NCBI RefSeq assembly: GCF_000321225.1 | Contig: NW_004450286.1 | Span: forward strand, 3,953,778 to 4,017,777 | From: Odobenus rosmarus divergens | Taxonomy: Eukaryota; Chordata; Mammalia; Carnivora; Odobenidae | Direction: 5' to 3' | DNA: 64,000 nucleotides | In this document: piece after piece, positions 26,391-37,523 of the stretch | How positions within the stretch are numbered: the first letter of the stretch is position 1 | Layout: each line of letters starts with the position of its first letter | Program-made: the position numbers and the translations under genes | The notes under the pieces: model-generated | Databases searched by the model: none | The model's input: only the letters and a program-made list of their open reading frames with translations | What the model was told of the DNA's origin: nothing

Positions 26391-26584
26391 GGGGCGCCTG
26401 GGTGGCTCAGTCATTAAGCGTCTGCCTTCGGCTCAGGTCATGATCCCAGGGTCCTGGGATCGAGCCCCACATCGGGCTTCCTGCTCTGCGGGAAGCCTAC
26501 TTCTCCCTCTCCCAACTCCCCCCTGCGTGTGTTCCCTCTCTCACTGTGTCTCTCTCTCTGTCAAATAAATAAAATCTTAAAAAA
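26391..26584 (+). mobile_element. Carnivoran SINE, best preserved copy
   Basis: This copy has the full layout: ggggcgcctgggtggctcag, tctgccttcggctcaggtca, gatcccagggtcctgggatc, gagccccacatcgggcttc, a CT-rich stretch and ctgtcaaataaataaaatct with an A-tail. A perfect 16-bp duplication, aaaaagataacagttt, lies at 26375-26390 and 26585-26600. Exact flanks and a near-consensus body suggest a relatively recent insertion. The tRNA-like head makes this a pol III pseudo-promoter, not a tRNA gene. Confidence 0.96.
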
Positions 26585-27034
26585 AAAAAGATAACAGTTT
26601 TATTGACAATTGTCTGTACTTTTAAGGCAGAAATCATTCTGTATATTTTGTTAAATTTTGATATGTTCATGAAATATTTTGTAGCAAAAAATAATATTGA
26701 GTAAATGTGAGTTCCAGTGGTGAGTCTGTATTCTATTATCAAAATGATTTTGATTATGGTGTTTAATCATACTCTACTTCAGTTTCTTTATTTGTAAAAT
26801 GTAGCAATCAAAAAGCATTTTTGTTTTTACTCTTTGGGATAAAAATTCTGGTTAGTATTCACCAATATTAATATAAAGACTGAAAGGTTGAAAAAAGAAA
26901 ACTCAGTAAATCTATAGGCCATTTTCTCACCTGATACCAAACAGTAATTCGACTGAGGATGTTGTTATTAACTTCTAAGAAATTATTTAATTCATATAAT
27001 TATTTTAAGTTAATAGAGTTGCCTGAATCAGTCT

Positions 27035-27095
27035 TTTTACTGAAACTGACAAGACATTTTACAGAATGTCATTTTACTGAAACTGACATAAGACA
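27035..27095. repeat. 37-bp tandem duplication
   Basis: ttttactgaaactgacaaga (27035) recurs as ttttactgaaactgacataa (27072), spaced 37 bp, making two adjacent copies that differ by a few bases and a small indel. Confidence 0.8.
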
Positions 27096-27574
27096 AAAGA
27101 TTAATATGATTTAAGCCTCCCCCCAAAAGAAAGGTAAAATACAATGAATATATAGGAATATAAAAAGTAATAAAGTTGAAAAAAAGATGGGAAATATTTA
27201 TGCCCAAATATAAAGGCCAAAACATTTGCTCTGGCCAGAGTAAAATTTGGCTCTGAAGTCTTAGGCAATCAGGATAAAAATTGAGCTTGCTATTTCTCTG
27301 CCAGACAAGCATGAATCTAACAAATATTATTCAAATAATAGATGTCCATATGTAAAAATATAGTACTCTTTCTTCATTTCCTTCTCTCTTCATTTTGCCC
27401 ATCTGAATACTGCCAGTCTTAAGTTCTGTCTCAGTTTTCACTTTTGCCCAGAGTTATCCCCAACAATTCGGCTAACTTTGATTTCGTCCTTTGATTGCTA
27501 TGTACTCTTGCAGGTATTCAATTTAGCTTGGATTTTTTTTTTTTTTTTTGCTTAATATGGATGTCTTTTCTCTT

Positions 27575-27690
27575 TGCTAAGACTGTAAATCTCTTGAGAA
27601 CAGGAAATATGTAATATACTCTTTTATATCTCTCAAAGATTTTTACTTTCCACTAGACATAGATTAGGTATGTAATAAAATCCATTACAT
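27575..27690 (+). repeat. Degenerate L2/MIR3-type fragment
   Basis: actgtaaatctcttgagaac, aggaaatatgta, cactagacatagattaggta, tgtaataaaa follows the 3' part of L2-type repeats at low identity. Confidence 0.4.
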
Positions 27691-27696
27691 TGTTAA

Positions 27697-27730
27697 AATG
27701 TCTTCAGTTAAAAAACAATGTCTTCAGTTA
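27697..27730. repeat. 20-bp tandem duplication
   Basis: aatgtcttcagtta occurs at 27697-27710 and again at 27717-27730. Confidence 0.8.
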
Positions 27731-27819
27731 CAGCTTTAAGTGAAAAGACTTTTAAATTTAAGAGCTGGACTTAGGGAGTGGACTTTAAATGAGCTGTTGG
27801 TAGCGCTTACTTTGTCGGT

Positions 27820-28040
27820 ATATCTATCGCCTGGATTTGAATTCTTGCTCCATGATTTACTAGGTACATATTATATAATCACTTTGAGTATCATTTTCCC
27901 TATCTCCTTAAGGAGATAACAACAGTACTTACTTCATAAGGTTATTGTTAATCCTATTAACCATATTAAGGAGGATTAAATAAATAAATGTAAAATGTTC
28001 AGAAAAGTAAACATTCATTAAGTGTTAGTTATTATTATTT
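27820..28040 (+). repeat. MIR SINE
   Basis: gcctggatttgaattcttgc, ccatgatttactaggtac, cattttccctatctcctta, acttcataaggttattgtta, aggaggattaaataaa and cattaagtgttagttattat match MIR from its tRNA-derived head through core to 3' end. Ancient, about 30% diverged by eye. Confidence 0.75.
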
Positions 28041-30790
28041 TATCTTAAAGTGCTCAGTATTAAGTCATTACTTCTGGAAATAATTAAATAGAAATTTCTC
28101 TGGTGACAGTTATGGAGCCCGATCAATTATCTGAGGTCTGTCCTCAGAAAGCAAAAGTGTATGCCAAAAAAAAAACATCATTATAGACAATAATATTTAC
28201 ATTCTCAGTAGCAAGAAGGCATGCATTATCTGAAAACTATATCAGATCACTAAGGTAAAAAGATGTGACCCCAAACTACATTTCTGTTTTATATTATATA
28301 AAGTGTTTATCCATTAGAAGACTCTTCTTCCAATCCCATTATGGTGGTACCAAGGTGTCATACTGAGTTCTCACATTTTTTTTCCAAAACTGGAATCAGA
28401 GGGAAAGAAAAAGTCATAAAGGCCACTACCCCAGCCTTATGTTATTCTTCCACAAAATGAAGAAGTATGACAAGGATTCACTATGAAATAGCCATGTCTA
28501 AAATATAATGTTGGTTTAAGGAACTCAGCTTTGAAGTTTCTTAAATAGGAAACTGGCAAGGAGTGTTGAAGGAAGTCCAATACACTGAACTTAAGGTTCC
28601 ATCAAATCCAAAGGTAAAAAAATGTTGACATCACAAAGATCTCAAGTTTTTCTCTATATAGCAGAGTTCAGAGTGTCTTTACCTAGATCTGTTGTACATG
28701 TGAGACTAGAGCTAGGGTGGGCCCTGTAGGCTCTTCTCTCAAGGCAGTAATTTCTTTACTTTATAAATGAATATGAAATAAGACCCCTAGATAATGAATG
28801 TTACAAGTGTCTAGGTCAAGAAATGCTAGAGAGGACTTTAGAAACTGTATTTCCAGCTCTCCATTGTGGTGGGTATGCTCCTCTAATATTGCCTTATAGC
28901 AGAGCAGAATGACAGGTCTGATCCATTCTTTCACCACATTTTCATTAGATTGTTTAGGGTATTATATTTATGGATCTGTAATTGAAAGCAAATATATCAT
29001 TGATGTAAAATAGTAAGAACGGAGTATATTTTAAATACAATTTATTTCTCAATAACAGAATTTAACTAGGTATATGTGAATTAATGTAATTACTCATACG
29101 GTTGACGCAGCAATTTAGGGTTTATAGGTTTAGGCTATTTCAAAATTGATCTTGAAAGAGCATTTGGTATTTTGTTTGAATCTTTTATTCTGACTTTTCA
29201 GTTTCTCTCTGGAGAAATAATAGCGATAATTCTTAAACTAATTTTATTCTTAATATTCTCTCTTTAGGTTGAATTAATTCTATCCTTCTGTCTATTATTT
29301 GATATGTATCACTATCACAAATATCTCTTTGCTTTTATGTCCCCAGTGTCCTTATTGACCTTTACTGATGACATTTGATAACATAAATGTTACTGTAAAT
29401 TTTAATTCTTAGTTTTAAAAATTACTTGCAGATTAATGACAATAAATCACATTTCCTTCACTTACCTCTTGGCATATGTAATTTTTTGTCCTCTTCATTA
29501 TCTTTCACCAAGTCTTCAACCCAGATAGCAGGGTCATCTTTGTTTTCCAAAATCAGAATTACTCTAGATTTTCAGGTAAAATTTTTGTATGGTGGTGGTG
29601 GTGGTGCCAAAATGAACATGCATCATGATATTAGATTCAGGATGTGAGAGCTTCTTTCTCTCTGGATTTATTATTTTAATTGTATAGCATACTTTTATCA
29701 CAGTTTTAGCAGTGGTGATTTTTAGTAGAAATGTGGCTTATGGAGTATTTCATTGGCTCTTGAATCCCACATGGATTATAAAAGGCAAGTGTATTTTACA
29801 TGAATGCCACATGTTCAGGTAGTGTGATAGAGTAAAATGCTAACGTGGTTTCTGAATTATATTACCTTGGTCTTGTGCAAATTCAGGGAGAAATAGAAGA
29901 GGCTATTAGTCCAACAGTTTAATAAAAAGCTCCTAGAGATACTAATAGAATCAAGAGACTATTTAAAAAATCATTTAATAGCTGAGACCGAGGCAGATTT
30001 GCCTGAAGATTGAATTCAAAAGTAAACATAAAAAATTTATTTGGTTACGTGCACACAATGATGAAAACATTTGCATCACCTTAACAAAGAAAATTATTTT
30101 TTATTTAAACTGTATACTGTATTCTGAGTAATAGAACAAGCAGGGTCTATGTTATTATAAAGGTTATCTTCTTGCCTCCTTTATGTGGTGTACTCCCATT
30201 ACACATCTCATTTGTGTAAGTAAAAATTCTCTTTAAAAATATTCCCACATAAAATCATTCATAGGAAGTATCCTGCAACCCAAGCCATGTCATTGCCAGT
30301 TAACATTTTATGACTAGATTATTGATATTTTTCTTCGTGTTGTCATTTGCATGTGATTACTTTCTTGACCACAGAGGTTTTGCTTCAGCAGACCACCTTC
30401 CTTCCATTTTTTGCCAGTTGGAGATTATATTGTGGATATGCACTTATATTTTGTTATAGTTTTATAATATAGCTAGGAAAATTGGAAATGAAAATACAAC
30501 ATGAATATTTGGGAGTATCTTTTGAAGGATTTTTCTTTTAAATGTCCACTCCTTTTAGGAAACAATGTATAAAACTTCAAGAAAGTAATGAACGTTTCTT
30601 TCCATTAAGTTGTTGACTTAGGATATTGAAGGATATCTCTACACAGTCTGAAATAGTTTAAGCAATTTTTTTCTGTTTAAGAATAGGAAGGTATATTCTT
30701 TCTCTGCTGTCTTCACATCCACTATCATATATGCCTAATTATATTGATTATGGTCTTTTCTCACTTCTGAAAACAGTGCTTATGGGGTGA
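28041..30790. other. Unique sequence, no recognised feature
   Basis: No transposon or gene recognised in 2.7 kb. A (GGT)n microsatellite of five units sits near 29592-29606. Confidence 0.5.
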
Positions 30791-30794
30791 TAGG

Positions 30795-30992
30795 AGCACA
30801 TCCCTAGAGTCTGATGAACTGATGAACTGGATTTGAATATCTGACTCTCTTGTATGAGCTTTGGCAAATTACTGAACTACCATGATCCTTATTTTCCTCT
30901 TCTTTAAAATGATGGTTTTACCTCTTTCCTAAGATGGGTTGAGAATGACATGAGAACAGCACAGTGCTGGTACATTATAAATCAATTCTCTT
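30795..30992 (+). repeat. MIR SINE
   Basis: aactggatttgaatatctga, agctttggcaaattactgaa, tatttttcctcttctttaaaatg-like and gagaacagcacagtgctgg segments follow MIR order (tggc-agttacttaacctc, cctcatctgtaaaatg, gaacagtgcctgg). A 9-bp tandem repeat (tgatgaac) precedes it. Confidence 0.65.
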
Positions 30993-31339
30993 CTCTTTCC
31001 CCGCTTCTAGGTTTCAGCTCTTATATTATTATCCATGAGCGCAAATAATAAGTTTTAGTTAAGTGAACTGATTTAAGACTGTTTTCAGATATTCATGTTG
31101 AAAGAACTACTGGGGACAAAATTTATAAACAACACAATCTGTCAAGAAACAACCTGACCATTTTATATATAGGTGTTTTTTGTTTTGCATTCCTCCAGTC
31201 AGGAAAAATGTTCAGCCAGGCTTAGCAAACTAGGATCACATTGGCACAAGAAAGCACAAGAATTAATAATTTTAGACTACAATAAAAAGCAATTGAATGA
31301 CTTAGTGAAAGTAAATTCATTTGAACAGTATTTTGCAAA

Positions 31340-31545
31340 ACTTACTATGCATCAGAGATTAGCTCCAGAGAATCTGATTCAGTAAATTTAGTACGGACCC
31401 AAAGGATTTGATTTTTTTTTTTTTTTTTTTAAGTAGGCTCTACGTCCAATGTGGGGCTTAAACTCACAACCCTGAGATCAAGAGTGGCATGCTCTACTGA
31501 CTAAGCCACAGCCAGGTAGGGATTTGCTCTTAATAGTAACTGAAG
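31340..31545 (+). mobile_element. MER5-like fragment interrupted by a SINE
   Basis: actatgcatcagagattagc, ccagagaatctgattcagta (31357-31383) and the continuation cccaaaggatttg / gggatttgctcttaatag resemble the MER5A interior (gtgcatcagaatcacctgg, gagtttctgattcagtag, gagaatttgcatttctaac). A short SINE is inserted between the two halves. Confidence 0.5.
31413..31518 (-). mobile_element. Short old carnivoran SINE
   Basis: On the minus strand: ctggctgtggcttagtcagt, agcatgccactcttgatctc, agggttgtgagtttaagccc, cacattggacgtagagccta, then a poly(A) (T-run on plus). It lacks the CT-rich segment and is about 105 bp long, like the copy at 63011. Weak flanking match aaggatttga / agggatttgc. Confidence 0.85.
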
Positions 31546-33690
31546 ATATGATAGGTAGCAAAAGTTTAAATCAATAAATAGAAAAAAAAATTAACTGTCA
31601 ACTTTATCCATCCATGTTATCTTAATACTATTTTTCACATGAATCCAGGTAAGCTCAATAAGTGAAAATGATCGAAAATGATCACACTACAGTGTCTATA
31701 GATTTGCTCAAAACCTAGGGTCAGTCGTTCATTTTATACAGCCTGAGGCAAAGACTACATCACAGACCCTTCAAGGCCCGGCAGTTCAAGCGTGCTGCAT
31801 TACATAACACAAGATATACTGCAGTCAGCTTACAAAAGATAAATTGGTGGGCAGTGTTTCAGATTACAAAACAAAAACAGGATTTACTTCAAGGATCCTT
31901 TAGCACAAGGTCCCTTGATGCATTTGAAATATTATTTCATTTATACAAAACCAATTTTCACTTAGCTTTTCAGTAAGATACACATATAGAAAAAATCTAT
32001 AAATGTTTGGGAAAGAGGAGGAAGAAACTCAAGAGTTTTATAAATCCTAGATGGCTGAGGCATTCTGTGCTTTAAAGTCACTGTTCTTAAAACAAAGTAA
32101 ATAATCAGCTGTAGACTTTTAAAAACATGAATTTTACCCTAAATTAAAAAATGTTGAATATAAGTAGCTTCCTATGTCACAATAAAATCATAATGCAAGC
32201 CATGAGAGATTTTTAAAAATAACCCATCACTACTCTGGTGTATTCTTAAATGTTTCTTCCCAATTATAGTTGATAGTGAAATGAAGCGCAATTGCTGATT
32301 GTCAGTCTACTCTACCCTTGTGGGTATGTCAGAGTTTTGAAAGCACAGATCCTGGATCCCCTGCCCTTGGTACCTCTCTAGTTAGGGACAGCTGTGGTGC
32401 ATTGAGAAGGTCATAGCAGTAGTTAGAAGCTCTTACTGAAAGACCAGTGCATCTGTATTCTTACTGCATAACCAACCCATCTAGACCTTGGGACGTTTTT
32501 ACGTGTTAGGGAGTTTTAGGTATTAAGCCATTAAGAGTTATGTCAGTGTAAGATGTTACTGTATTTGCTTTAGAGATTTCTTACCCTTTTTCCTGAGGCC
32601 AAATATCTGCCAGTCCCACTACCTTTCCTTTGTGTGCTGCCAGCTACCCCACACGTCTGATTTTCTTTCTTTTAGCATACTAATAGGTTGCATCATCATG
32701 CTTTCAGTTTCTTCACTTATTTTGAATGTTTAGTTTGCGAAATGGTATCTGTCTTCTAGTCAGGAGCAGACAAAAGGAAATATACATCTTTACTCCCATA
32801 TACAGTGGTTTTATTTTAGAAAATATTTTTGCAAAGAGATATTGCTATTTCCAAGGAGTTTGTGGAGCCTGGTATGATTTCAAATAGGATTATGAAATTT
32901 GTCTTGAACGTTGAATGTAGACAAGTTTTCTTTCCTTCGCAAAATGTAATTTATATTAAAATCTGTATCGTTTTATGGTTTTCTGGAATATTCAGGAGGG
33001 ATTAGGGATAGAGACTTGATAAAAATGAGCAGATCAATAAAATTTTGTTTGCCTGTTAGCATATGTTTTGGCATCTATAGGTCAGTTTGGATAAATGACA
33101 TTTCATTTTTAGTAGGAGGAAAATAGAGAAAATTATTTTCTATTAAGAAAGGTATAAGAATTCAGAATTGAAAAAAAGAATTCGCAATTTAAGAAGTAAT
33201 CTTGCTGAGACAAAATAAAGGAAAAAAAAGAAAAAAATTATAAAAGTCTTCCCAATTACCTCTGAATTGAGCACGTGTTCAGTTGAACATGTGTTGAACA
33301 TGTGTTGAACCTCGCACTGTGGATCTGTTTTATAACCCACACAATCTCAATTTAGATGGTCTTTGATTTCTTTCCTTGTGTTTCTTGATTTTATGTTCTT
33401 ACCTTGGGTCTACATATATCCACTTCTTGGAAGCAACTCATCTTCACATTTACAAATGATATAATATGTTAAGAAATCTATGACTTCCTGTGCTTTTTGA
33501 ACAAAGAATTTTAATGTGAGAGCCCAGAGTAGCACATAGAAAGAGTTCATTTAGCTCGTATATTATACAGATAGAAGAACTGAGTTAAATTAGGGATTAA
33601 ACAACATAACAAACATTTTTTTTTTTTTTTTTTTTTTCATTCTGTTCACTCTCTCTGGAAATTCTCTGGCTCTGGTCAGAGAGAAGGCTT
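31546..33690. other. Unique sequence, no recognised transposon
   Basis: No repeat family recognised in 2.1 kb apart from a small tandem motif at 33282-33310 and a T-run near 33618-33637. No coding segment recognised. Confidence 0.5.
33282..33310. repeat. 11-bp tandem repeat (2.6 copies)
   Basis: gttgaacatgt is repeated head-to-tail at 33282 and 33293, with a partial third copy at 33304. Confidence 0.9.
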
Positions 33691-33699
33691 TTAGTATAG

Positions 33700-33892
33700 T
33701 GTAAAGACTAACAGGCTCTGAACTTTGAGAATGGTTCAATTCCACCAATTATTAGCCTTGTGTTCTTGGGTAAGGCTTGACTTCTTTGAGATTAATGTGT
33801 CTTCATAAGGTGGTTATGAAGACAAAATGAAATAATTTATGTAAAATGTGGTTTGTAAACCTCAAAACACTGCATAAATGTATCCTTTGCTG
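33700..33892 (+). repeat. MIR SINE remnant
   Basis: taacaggctctgaactttga, ggttcaattccaccaattat, tagccttgtgttcttgggta, aggtggttatgaagacaaaa, tgaaataatttatgtaaaat follows MIR order. Confidence 0.65.
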
Positions 33893-33988
33893 CAGCTACT
33901 GCTATATTGTAACCATGCTGGGTCAAACTGCACTTTTCAATTCCAAATACATTCAACATTCCTGTTATTTAAATGAGAGCCATAGGCA

Positions 33989-34011
33989 GGGAGGGAGACC
34001 TGGGGGCAGGG
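33989..34011 (+). promoter_or_regulatory. G-quadruplex-type motif
   Basis: Four G-runs (ggg at 33989, ggg at 33993, ggggg at 34002, ggg at 34009) with loops of 1, 6 and 2 bases satisfy the usual G3-N1-7 pattern. It lies about 2.7 kb past the LRRTM3 stop on the opposite strand. Folding is inferred from pattern only. Confidence 0.6.
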
Positions 34012-34214
34012 TGGTTAGAAAGGAAATAGGAGATTAATGAATGCTGAAAAGGATAGGTTATAATTAAGGATTTTAGACACAAATATATAAATTGCAAATG
34101 TATGATAAAGATTCCAGACACAGTTTCCTCTAATAGGTTTTCACTCCCTTTTCCACCCACCCCTATGGCCCTGAACATGGCAGAATAAAAGTTATGCAAA
34201 CAAATAACCCTGCA

Positions 34215-36756
34215 TCTTCTTTTGTTTTTTCTTGTAAAAGATCCTTTGGGTTGAATTTCAAATATGAGAAATTCAAAATTCTTGGTTTATTTGGCTCTTA
34301 ATGTATTAAGTCTTCTAATGCACAGAGCAGTGGTTCTAAGGTGACTGCTTCTACTTACAGTTGTTTACTTTAGATGAATTTAAAATGTTTAAGAAAGAAA
34401 ATTTGCTGCAGGATGAGAAGAGCACACATTTGTGGGGCTCCCTGGAAGCTTATATTTCTAAAAATTATCAATTTTAAAATGTCTGGAAATAGATATAAAA
34501 TGCTTATTTATGTGAATTAAAAGATGTTTGAATATTTGCAAGGACAACTTCTAAGAAGAAAAAAATTGCAAATGACATTTTGGTTTACATAATAAATAAA
34601 ATTTTGCATCCAATTTCAGACCCACAATAATAGGTTTATAATTAATCCTCTATGAATTTGCTAACTGTGCAGAACAAAACTGCAATGTAGAGGATTAAGA
34701 GTACTAACAATAATATATTGCAAAGAAATTAGAAATCGGAAAAAATAAAGATTAAGATTAGATGTAACATGACAAAAAATTTTGAATAGCAAATAATTTA
34801 TGCAAAATATGTTACAAAATCTGGTTTGTGAAATAGTTCATATAGAGACATTTAGTTTCATTTAAATTAGTAAGAGAGTTTGCTTTTTCCAATATTTTCG
34901 GTATTTTTTCTGAGTGTATCTTTTTAACAAAAATTTGCTGTACATTTTCTAAGTTCATTCTTCTTTAAGCTGCTCCTCAGTTTGCCATGATAAATCGGCA
35001 TAAGACTAGACTTTTGTAGATGTAATTTCTTTGGAAGAAATAAATGAAAAGTTTGATGTTGTTTTTGACAAATTCTTTTCTTCATTGTTTTTGATTGTGT
35101 TTGACTCTTGTTGGATTGACATTTGCTCACCCTATTTTTGATGTTATGAATACAAAATGACAACATAAAAAAAAGCGTTTCTCTTAGTGCAACAGCAATC
35201 AAAACTTGTAGTTTTATATTAAAAAACACACAAAAGAATGTGTGAATACCAGAGATAAAATAACAACAATTTCAAACAATAACCTGTATCAAGCAAACAG
35301 CAGAAACAAGTTGATTATTTAGCCTCTGAAAAGTTAGGTTTTCATAATTTCATTTAAATTTACTTTATAATACAATTACATAATCAATATATGATCTGGG
35401 GTGGCTTCACATTACTCTGGGTTATTTTCCAGATAATTTAGAGGTGAATCTCATTATGGATGGCAATAAAACAATTTAGAACATATTAAGGATGTTTACA
35501 GTTGAGCTATAAAGTTCTCCACTATGGCTGATATCTATACTGAATGAGCTATCAATGTTTAGACTTCTTCCCCAGGAGAGAATGGATGTAGCACACAAAG
35601 TGAAAAATTTCACGTAATTCCTTTGAGATGTTCCCCAAAATATAGCCTCGCAATTCTAAATGAAAAGTTGTCTTAAAAACCAGGGACATTTTGTACTGAC
35701 CGATGGTTATTTTTAGGCAAACCACTTTAGGTTAATTAGGAGAAAATCTGCTACTGTACAATTATTATGCTCTATCCTTCCCACCTTGGCCTGAAAATAA
35801 TGAGATGTAACAAGTTTTTCTTTGTCACTGGCAGCTGCACCTTTTAAGTGTATCAAAGTCTGTTGCTGTGGTTACGGCCTTTGTTTCCAGTGATGTTTTG
35901 TCCATGCTTCCCCCTACCCTTAACAATGGGTTACTCAAAAGAATGAAATAATGAGTCAATTCATTCAGAAATACGTTGTTAAAATATCCCTCTTTATCAT
36001 TACATTTCACTGCTTAGAAACTAGGCTGTAATTCAAGGCAACAGTTAAGTCTGAGAAGAAGTGTTAAAAAAAAATCTTTGATTTTTTTTCATTTATAAGA
36101 AAAACCTGCCTATGTAATTGAAGAACTTCTTACAAGTCTCAACAATTAAATCCTTTTTGGTTAATGTATTATTTCTGGAACAAGTAGATAAAATTCTACG
36201 CAGTAAGCATGATAAAAATCGTGCATGTTTCTCACAGCACAGAATTTTAGAGTCAAGGTTTCTGGGCACAAAAGCAGTAACAAAACAGTCCCTACAAAAC
36301 TGAGTAACTCTGAATAACACAAGAAATAATTTTTTTGTTAATTTAAAATTTTAGAAACTGAAATGTGTAAAGTTTGTAAAGTAAAATGTAATTAAATTAT
36401 GGTACTGTACATACCAGTTGTTTCTATAATTGAAACTTTACAATATGAAAAATACATTAGCTCTGTACAGTTTTTACAGGTAGGTAGGATGAGTTTTGAA
36501 AAAAAAAGATTCTTTTTCTTTTTTTCAGGGTCATACTCTGTTTAAGTCAAAAAAATACTGCACAACTTAGCTAATTACAAAGTGTAGACTTGAAACAATT
36601 CATGTCTTCTTTATTTCATGAATAAATCTTGGATTTTTGTTTAACAGGGGATTTTTGTTGTGTTTTGCTTTTAGAGTCCACAATGAACAAATCCTCCTCA
36701 TTTTGTCCTTGAGGTTACAAAGTTTGGCAGCAACCCTTGGCTACCGATTAGCTCAG
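34215..36756 (-). other. LRRTM3: LRRTM3 3' UTR and downstream flank, free of recognisable repeats
   Basis: This stretch follows the LRRTM3 stop on the minus strand. I see no SINE, L1, MIR or DNA transposon in its 2.5 kb, while most other stretches of this length in the window contain at least one. That fits a conserved 3' UTR or regulatory flank. Short ORFs on both strands (such as 34924-35229, 35825-36010 and the pair near 36100-36320) show no recognisable protein and are treated as chance. The true end of the transcript is not determined. Confidence 0.5.
36610..36615 (-). promoter_or_regulatory. LRRTM3: Candidate poly(A) signal for LRRTM3 (AATAAA)
   Basis: The plus strand reads tttatt, i.e. 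AATAAA on the gene strand, about 145 nt beyond the TAA stop. It is the first canonical signal downstream of the stop and would give a short 3' UTR. A second AATAAA on the minus strand lies at 34286-34291, about 2.5 kb from the stop. Which one is used cannot be told from sequence alone. Confidence 0.35.
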
Positions 36757-36966
36757 TTAAGTCAGCTGCTCTTTGTGGTCACTGATTTGGCCAGCAGTTG
36801 TGATTGTGCTCAGGTCCAGCTCAGTCTCTAGGTGTGTTTCCATCGTATCTTCCTGTGCATTCGTTTCAAAGGACTTATGAGAGAGAAGTTCATGATGCAC
36901 CCCACAGTAACTTATTGTGGGCTGGTCGTATGCCAGAAAGGTTGACACATTCATTGATAAAGGTAT
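36757..36966 (-). CDS. LRRTM3: LRRTM3, last coding exon (C-terminal cytoplasmic tail)
   Basis: This is the terminal coding exon of leucine-rich repeat transmembrane neuronal protein 3, a postsynaptic type I membrane protein. Its ectodomain binds neurexins and heparan sulfate proteoglycans to organise excitatory synapses. On the minus strand a pyrimidine tract ending in cccag precedes the exon. The open frame then runs [15 protein letters not shown], passes through [27 protein letters not shown] and ends ISDHKEQLT with TAA at 36759-36757. It gives 69 residues and starts on a codon boundary, so the intron is phase 0. As I recall human LRRTM3, the 581-residue form continues after ...ECE with IPLSMNVS and adds 69 residues, while the 513-residue form ends ECEV like LRRTM1/2/4; the length and sequence agree. 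The tail is intracellular, hydrophilic and acidic, with no membrane segment. The leucine-rich repeats and transmembrane helix lie in an upstream exon outside the window. The only differences I recall from human are three residues near the end. The methionine at 36954 is internal, not a start. Overlapping plus-strand ORFs are shadows. Confidence 0.93.
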   Translation of the reverse strand: MPLSMNVSTFLAYDQPTISYCGVHHELLSHKSFETNAQEDTMETHLETELDLSTITTAGQISDHKEQLT

Positions 36967-36994
36967 CTGGGGAAAAAAATGACATGAGAAAAAT
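36967..36994 (-). promoter_or_regulatory. LRRTM3: Splice acceptor and branch point of the LRRTM3 last exon
   Basis: Read on the minus strand, the sequence next to the exon is a run of seven T then ccccag, with the AG at 36968-36967. A ctgat branch-point match has its adenosine at 36994, 27 nt upstream of the acceptor, an ordinary distance. Use of this acceptor decides between the long tail encoded here and the short form ending in the preceding exon. Confidence 0.85.
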
Positions 36995-37338
36995 CAGTTA
37001 TAAAATGACAAACCAGTTTGGGGCAAGATTTGGCAACTGTGAAGTTCTGACCTGATTAACCTCTGCGGTTTTATCTATGATTCAAGTGTCCCCATGCTAT
37101 CCTACTAATGTCCCTTATTCTCAACTGGTAAGTACAATGCCACAGTTTTAAAGCCTAGGATGGAGCTGCTCAATTCTTAACTAAAATTATCAGATAGATA
37201 GTAGCCTGAGTGGTTCTGAAAATGCTACAAGCTTTATTGAAAAAGTCAGAAAATGATTTTCCTCACTAGGGTAAAATTGTGGTTTTAGAACTAAGAAAAG
37301 TATTATTTGGTTATGTCTGGTATTGGAATACCATAGAA

Positions 37339-37523
37339 CAGTGGTTCTCAAACTTTATCATGTGTAAAAATCACTTCCCCCCTTCTTTACCTCCACTTTA
37401 TCCCCCACACCCCTGAGTTTCTGATTCAGTAGGTCCAGACTAGGGCCTGCAATTTGCATTTCTTACAAGTTCCCACATGATGCCCGTGCTGTTAATCTAC
37501 ACACCACACTTTGAGAACCATTG
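37339..37523 (+). mobile_element. MER5A hAT-Charlie element with both ends
   Basis: Starts cagtggttctcaaacttta and ends cactttgagaaccattg, the terminal inverted repeats of MER5A. The interior has ctgagtttctgattcagtag, gtccagactagggcctgcaa, tttgcatttcttacaagttc. A pyrimidine-rich stretch (cccccttctttacc) has expanded near 37377. No clean 8-bp target duplication can be read. It sits in the LRRTM3 intron, 370 bp from the exon. Confidence 0.88.

Noticed and set aside
26391..26470. tRNA gene-like heads of the SINEs (A- and B-box-like text)
   Set aside because: These are tRNA-derived SINE heads with target-site duplications and A-tails, not functional cloverleaf genes.
34924..35229. 101-codon minus-strand ORF downstream of LRRTM3
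   Set aside because: It lies in the presumed 3' UTR/flank and its translation is a random-looking K/Q/S-rich sequence. Conservation, if any, is more likely at the RNA or DNA level.
36804..37055. Plus-strand ORF overlapping the LRRTM3 exon
   Set aside because: It is the antisense shadow of the coding exon and extends into the intron with no recognisable protein.
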